Both the position numbers and the translations under genes were made by a program. From VAZQ01 sp036557665 (GTDB lineage: Bacteria > Pseudomonadota > Alphaproteobacteria > Rhizobiales > Xanthobacteraceae): a DNA stretch of 64,000 nt. Under the pieces are notes generated by a model. It saw only the letters and a program-made list of their open reading frames with translations, was not told where the DNA came from and searched no databases. The stretch covers positions 124,001 to 188,000 of the forward strand of contig DATBHG010000055.1 of assembly GCA_036557665.1 (NCBI GenBank). The letters run 5' to 3'. This document shows positions 60,270-64,000 of this stretch, in pieces (position 1 is the stretch's first letter; every line of letters begins with the position of its first letter).

Positions 60270-60812
60270 ATGCGGTTGGCGAGGCAGCGAGAGAATCGGC
60301 TAGGTGCATGCACGGCTGCAATGGTCGGGCTTGCAGCGATTCTGGGCGCCTGTTCCGCAGATCTCAGTCTCAACAATCTTGCGCTCACTCCCAAGCCGGA
60401 TGGCTCGCCCAAGAACTCCGGTTGGGCGCAGCCTTGGGGCAAAAGCAGCTCCGGCACGGTAACCACCGCGGATCTGGTTGGACCGCAAGGTCAGTGTCCG
60501 CGACCCCCGCTCGCGCCTGGCCAGTCCGCAGCCGCGGCCGGCCCGGGGCAGGCCGAGCCGCTCCTGCCGGGCGGCATCGCTTTGGAGATGACGGAATGTG
60601 AGGTCGTCAATAGGGCAGGCGCCGTCGAGAAGATGGAGTTCGGCACGACTGCACGCGGCGAGCGCTCGCTCGTGCTGACTTACCTCACCGGCCCCTGGCC
60701 GGGCATCTATCGCTTTACCGCCGGCCGTCTGGTATCGATCGAGCGAGCGCCGGCAACGCCGGAGGCGCCCGCGAAGCCAGCTACCCGCAACAAAAAACCC
60801 GCTGGAACTTGA
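60270..60812 (+). CDS. lipoprotein of unknown function
   Basis: Predicted lipoprotein of 180 residues with AGGGGAG directly before the ATG. Signal with hydrophobic core and lipobox LGAC (Cys at about 31). The mature domain contains two Cys (GQCPRPP and MTECEVVNRAG), a MEFGTTARGERSLVLTYL strand pair and a GIYRFTAGRLVSIERAP C-terminal strand, suggestive of a small beta-rich fold similar to outer-membrane assembly lipoproteins, but I do not recognise a named family. Located between holC and the Tat-exported cyclase. Confidence 0.7.
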   Translation: MRLARQRENRLGACTAAMVGLAAILGACSADLSLNNLALTPKPDGSPKNSGWAQPWGKSSSGTVTTADLVGPQGQCPRPPLAPGQSAAAAGPGQAEPLLPGGIALEMTECEVVNRAGAVEKMEFGTTARGERSLVLTYLTGPWPGIYRFTAGRLVSIERAPATPEAPAKPATRNKKPAGT

Positions 60813-60820
60813 CCTCAGAA

Positions 60821-60848
60821 GCAGCGAGCAGGGAGCAGCGAGCAGGGT
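60821..60848. repeat. tandem 14-bp repeat in the lipoprotein-cyclase gap
   Basis: GCAGCGAGCAGGGA (60821-60834) is followed at once by GCAGCGAGCAGGGT (60835-60848), thirteen of fourteen bases identical. It lies nine bases after the lipoprotein stop. Confidence 0.85.
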
Positions 60849-60971
60849 GAGCGGGCGGTTTTGCGAAAACCATCTACGCAGCGAATAGACAGCAGAGCGG
60901 AACGACATTTTCGTCGAAAGCTTGCGCCGCGCCCGGACAGACGCGCGGCGCCAGGTCAACCGGAGATACAA

Positions 60972-61790
60972 ATGTGCGTTCCAGGATGTCAGGAAGCGGT
61001 GAGAGTTGCGCTCTCGCGTCGACGATTCTTCGAAGGAGTAATGGCCGCAGGATGCGGCGCAGCCGTCGCGACGAGGAGTGCGCAAGCCGCTCCCCCGCCC
61101 GGCGCCAGGGAGGTTAGCGACCTCACCCACACCATGTCGGCCGATTTTTCGACCTTCTTCGGAGTGCCGGGAATCGCGATGGAGAAAAAATTCGATTTCC
61201 ACAAGGACGGATTTAATCTGTACTGGTGGCGCATTGTCGAGCACGCCGGCACCCACCTCGACGCTCCCATTCATTTTTCAGAGAACGCGATGAGCGTCGA
61301 AGCGCTTCCAGTGGGCGCGCTCGTGACGCCGCTCGCGGTTGTGGATGTCTCGGCCAAGGCAACGCACGACGCCGATTATCTTGTCTCGCCCGACGATCTT
61401 GCGGGATGGGAGAAGGAGCACGGTCGGCTCCCGGAAAACTGTTGCGTGGCCATGCATTCCGGGTGGGCGGCGCATCTGGTCGAGCCGGTCAAGTTCGCGG
61501 GCAAGGACGCATCCGGCGCTCTGCACTTTCCCGGCTTCAGTGTTGAGGCGGCGGAGTGGCTGCTCCAGGAACGCAGCGTTGCCGGTTTGGCGGTCGACAC
61601 CCTGTCGCTCGACCACGGTCCATCCAAAGACTTCAAGGTGCATCATCGGTGGCTGCCGTCGGGCCGGTGGGGTTTGGAGAATGTCGCGAATCTCGACAAG
61701 GTGCCCCGCTCCGGAGCAACCCTTGTGATAGGCTTGGCGAAGGTAAAGGGGGCCACCGGCGGCCCCGCGCGGCTCATTGCGCTGGTGTGA
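60972..61790 (+). CDS. Tat-exported cyclase family protein (kynurenine-formamidase-like)
   Basis: Metal-dependent hydrolase of the cyclase family, 272 residues. The N-terminus has a twin-arginine motif (SRRRFF, about 15-20) and a hydrophobic stretch ending SAQA near 39, so export folded is likely. The family metal motif is H91-A-G-T-H95-L-D97-x3-H101. Relatives hydrolyse N-formylkynurenine or isatin or act on carbonyl cyclic substrates, but most are cytosolic. CCGGAG precedes ATG 60972. It lies between a lipoprotein and ndk, genes otherwise close in related genomes, so it may be an insertion. Confidence 0.86.
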   Translation: MCVPGCQEAVRVALSRRRFFEGVMAAGCGAAVATRSAQAAPPPGAREVSDLTHTMSADFSTFFGVPGIAMEKKFDFHKDGFNLYWWRIVEHAGTHLDAPIHFSENAMSVEALPVGALVTPLAVVDVSAKATHDADYLVSPDDLAGWEKEHGRLPENCCVAMHSGWAAHLVEPVKFAGKDASGALHFPGFSVEAAEWLLQERSVAGLAVDTLSLDHGPSKDFKVHHRWLPSGRWGLENVANLDKVPRSGATLVIGLAKVKGATGGPARLIALV

Positions 61791-61801
61791 GGGAAATGCG
61801 C

Positions 61802-62224
61802 ATGGCCCTCGAGCGTACTTTCTCCATCATCAAACCGGATGCCACCGCGCGTAATATTACCGGCGCCATCAATGCGATGATCGAGCAGGCCGGCTTGCGC
61901 ATCGTCGCGCAAAAACGGGTCCGCATCGGCCGCGAGCAAGCAGAGACGTTTTATTCCGTCCACCGGCAGAGGCCTTTCTTCCGCGAGCTGGTAGAGTTCA
62001 TGATCTCCGGGCCCGTTGTGGTGCAGGTGCTCGAGGGTGAAAATGCCATCGCGCGCTATCGCGACATCATGGGTGCTACCGATCCGGCAAAAGCGGCTCC
62101 TGGGACCATCCGAAAGGTTCATGCGAGATCGATCGGCGAGAACTCCGTGCATGGCTCTGATGCCGCGGAGACTGCTGCCGTCGAGATTGCTCAGTTTTTT
62201 TCCGGCAACGAGATCGTCGGCTGA
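61802..62224 (+). CDS. ndk: nucleoside-diphosphate kinase
   Basis: Transfers the terminal phosphate between nucleoside triphosphates and diphosphates, 140 residues. The phospho-acceptor is H117 in NSVHGSD, with ERTFSIIKPDA at the N-terminus, GTIRKVHA and the Kpn-loop residues in place. ATG 61802 is preferred over an ATG two codons upstream. A TerC-family gene follows after 85 bp. Confidence 0.97.
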   Translation: MALERTFSIIKPDATARNITGAINAMIEQAGLRIVAQKRVRIGREQAETFYSVHRQRPFFRELVEFMISGPVVVQVLEGENAIARYRDIMGATDPAKAAPGTIRKVHARSIGENSVHGSDAAETAAVEIAQFFSGNEIVG

Positions 62225-62309
62225 AGAGGCCGCTGCTCGAACGAGGGGCCGGGGCGAGATGACGTTTCGAAGAGATAAACTCATCCCGCTTTGACAGGAT
62301 GCGTAAGTG

Positions 62310-63089
62310 ATGGCGACTGGAGAAACGTTCGATCCGGCCACCTGGCTTGCCATGATCACGAGCGGCTGGGACGAGATCGGGCAGGCCGCGTTCTGGCTAG
62401 CGCTCCTCAAGATCATGTGGATCAATGTGCTCTTGTCGGGAGACAATGCAGTCGTCATTGCGATGGCGTGCCTTGGCCTTCCGCCGCGACAGCGCTTGTG
62501 GGGCATGATTCTCGGCGCGGGTGTGGCTGTCGTTCTGCGCATCGCTTTTACGGTAGTGATCGCCCAGCTCATGCTGCTGCCGTATCTGAAGCTGATCGGC
62601 GGGCTGGCGCTGTTCTATATCGCCGCCAAGCTGCTCGTTCCGGAGGATGAGGACGAGAGCGAGGTCGAGGCCGTGGAGCATCTCTGGCGAGCTGTCCGCA
62701 TCGTGGCCGTCGCCGATATCGTCATGAGCCTCGACAATGTCATCGCGATCGCGGCTGCCGCCCAGGGCAACTTTGCTCTTATCCTGTTCGGGCTTGCACT
62801 CAGCATTCCGCTGATCGTGGCGGGAGCGGCCTTGATCATGGCCCTGCTCGAGCGCTACCCGATCTTCGTGTGGGCGGGCGCCGCGTTGCTGGGGTGGATC
62901 GTGGGCGAGACGATCGCAACCGATCCCGTCATCCAGGGATATCTGGAGTCGATGACGGGCTCCGAAGGGTTTCACTACGTTGTGCTTTTTGCCGCCCTCA
63001 TCGGGGCTGGTCTGGTTCTCCTCGTCGGAGGGCTCTGGCGGCGCTCGAAGCAGTCGGCCAAGCAAGCCAAGGTCTCTGCGGCGGAGTAG
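62310..63089 (+). CDS. TerC family integral membrane protein
   Basis: Membrane protein of 259 residues with about seven helices and the TerC/Alx acidic intramembrane motifs (INVLLSGDNAVVIAMA and MSLDNVIAIAAAA). TerC-family proteins export manganese (Alx, MntP-like) or act with the translocon in metalation of exported enzymes; the original link is to tellurium resistance. The YjbE-like subgroup is common in this order. ATG 62310 is chosen; GTG 62307 overlaps. No other metal gene is near. Confidence 0.87.
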   Translation: MATGETFDPATWLAMITSGWDEIGQAAFWLALLKIMWINVLLSGDNAVVIAMACLGLPPRQRLWGMILGAGVAVVLRIAFTVVIAQLMLLPYLKLIGGLALFYIAAKLLVPEDEDESEVEAVEHLWRAVRIVAVADIVMSLDNVIAIAAAAQGNFALILFGLALSIPLIVAGAALIMALLERYPIFVWAGAALLGWIVGETIATDPVIQGYLESMTGSEGFHYVVLFAALIGAGLVLLVGGLWRRSKQSAKQAKVSAAE

Positions 63090-63429
63090 GGTTGCGCGCT
63101 CGACCGGCCGGCGCATCACCCGCATGAGCGGTCAACAAAGCCTTTGTGCTTGTAATGCAGGTGTCACGATCCTCGAGATCGGGTTGACCTCCTTCGCGCT
63201 TTTCACCGGGGAGCTAAATGAGATTGCGGTGAGGCTGCGCAGGCAGACTTGCTAATGCCGCATTTTTCCTATTTCTTACTTCGTAATTCGGATTTTGGCC
63301 GCTCCGGCCGTTGCGTGCCGACAGCGCGCATTCGTTTCGGATAACCCCAAAACCCGGGTCGTGGCGCGGTCTGCAGAGATGCGGGGCGTTCCACTCGCTC
63401 TGAGACTTCACTGACTAGGAGACGAGACG

Positions 63430-63636
63430 ATGCAGAAGGGCACCGTCAAATGGTTCAACCCAACTAAAGGATACGGGTTCATTCGACCTTCGAGCGGAGG
63501 CGATAAGGACGTGTTCGTCCACATCTCCGCCGTGGAGCGCGCTGGTCTGAGCACGCTCAATGAAGGACAGACCGTCGAGTACGAGCTCGTGACAAATCGC
63601 GGCAAGACATCGGCGGAGAATCTCAAGGTGTCCTGA
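63430..63636 (+). CDS. cold-shock domain protein
   Basis: Single cold-shock domain of 68 residues that binds single-stranded RNA. RNP1 is KGYGFIRP and RNP2 VFVHIS, with MQKGTVKWFNPTK opening typical of CspA. It follows a leader of over 300 bases after terC with no gene, which may hold an RNA thermometer as in CspA-type genes, and ends at a strong terminator. GGAGACGAGACG precedes the ATG. Confidence 0.94.
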   Translation: MQKGTVKWFNPTKGYGFIRPSSGGDKDVFVHISAVERAGLSTLNEGQTVEYELVTNRGKTSAENLKVS

Positions 63637-63681
63637 CCGGCGGGAGAAGCCGGTTCTCCGGCCAACAATTTCCTCCCGTAG

Positions 63682-63707
63682 CCCCCGGCCCTCGGCCGGG
63701 GGTTTTT
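63682..63707 (+). terminator. Rho-independent terminator of the cold-shock gene
   Basis: CCCCCGGCC (63682-63690) pairs perfectly with GGCCGGGGG (63694-63702) around CTC, followed by TTTTT (63703-63707). Nine GC-rich pairs with a T-run is a textbook intrinsic terminator. It begins 45 bases after the csp stop and also faces the 3' end of the minus-strand purN gene. Confidence 0.95.
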
Positions 63708-63733
63708 GATTTCAAGGATCAGAAATCAGAGGA

Positions 63734-64000
63734 TTAGAACGAGATAAGGAAGTCGGTTGCCAGCTCCCCGAGCTCTGTTAGCTGACCCTTGGTATCTGCT
63801 CGCTGATTCCCGACAGCGACAATAGCCAGCGCCATGGGATAGATGCGATGCTCGATTGCAAGCACGCGAGCCGCCAGCGTATCGGGGGTATCTCGTTCGC
63901 GCACCGCAAGCGCCCCTTGGGCGATGATCGGCCCACAGTCTACATCCGCGGTGACGAAGTGGACCGTTGCGCCGTGGATCTTCACCCCGGCCGCGAGCGC
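63734..64000 (-). CDS. purN: phosphoribosylglycinamide formyltransferase PurN (3' part only)
   Basis: Formylates GAR in purine synthesis with 10-formyl-THF. Only the C-terminal 88 residues are in the window: the frame is open to the edge (ALAAG before the first GTG at 63985), followed by KIHGATVHFVTADVDCGPII, which contains the catalytic-loop Asp of the family, and ERDTPDTLAARVLAIEHRIYP, the usual helix. The rest lies beyond 64000. purM usually precedes it. Confidence 0.9.
   Translation of the reverse strand, partial: ALAAGVKIHGATVHFVTADVDCGPIIAQGALAVRERDTPDTLAARVLAIEHRIYPMALAIVAVGNQRADTKGQLTELGELATDFLISF

Noticed and set aside
1..64000. tRNA, rRNA or insertion sequence
   Set aside because: No cloverleaf, rRNA segment, transposase or terminal inverted repeat with target duplication was found by reading the gaps; a covariance-model scan (Infernal/tRNAscan) would be decisive.

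Overview
The window is a stretch of high-GC chromosome from an alphaproteobacterium, most likely of the order Hyphomicrobiales (Bradyrhizobium / Rhodopseudomonas / Xanthobacteraceae neighbourhood). This is inferred from gene order (fabD-fabG-acpP-fabF-mltG-yicC; rpsF-rpsR-DUF2232-rplI with dnaB-alr-radA-cvpA-purF; lptF-lptG-lptD-surA-pdxA-rsmA), from a DUF6894 protein, and from intergenic palindromes that look like those common in rhizobia. No rRNA, tRNA, insertion sequence, prophage or CRISPR array was seen.

Region 1 (1-11.1 kb) is accessory metabolism: a truncated amidohydrolase, an SDR dehydrogenase, a small secreted protein with an internal duplication, an orphan NMT1-type binding protein, an M20 metallohydrolase, two small proteins, and a redox-looking group. 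That group comprises a four-helix membrane protein, an exported protein combining a transthyretin-like domain, a c-type heme motif and Vgb/NHL-like propeller motifs, and a Rieske ring-hydroxylating oxygenase. A YqjI-like PadR repressor with a palindromic operator follows.

Region 2 (11.1-19.3 kb) holds der, a lipoprotein, a YfgM-type TPR protein, panB and an NnrU-type membrane protein. Then come an SDR that has lost its catalytic residues and a small toxin-antitoxin cluster: RES/Xre, Phd/VapC, and a frameshifted DUF1778 antitoxin without a toxin.

Region 3 (19.4-30.8 kb) has guaA and a putative catabolic module. A four-gene sugar-type ABC importer reads into a CaiB-type CoA transferase, a MaoC hydratase and an SDR. 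A FadJ-like bifunctional beta-oxidation enzyme converges on that operon.

Region 4 (30.8-48.3 kb) is core: SDR, purF, cvpA, radA, alr and dnaB, then cfa and a heme-motif secreted protein, then the rplI/DUF2232/rpsR/rpsF operon, divergent from the fatty-acid synthesis operon fabD-fabG-acpP-fabF followed by mltG and yicC.

Region 5 (49.2-64 kb) is the envelope operon lptF-lptG-lptD-surA-like-pdxA-rsmA ending in a zinc alcohol dehydrogenase. Divergent from it are pepA, holC, a lipoprotein, a Tat-exported cyclase, ndk, a TerC-family protein and a cold-shock gene with a clear terminator. The 3' part of purN ends the window.
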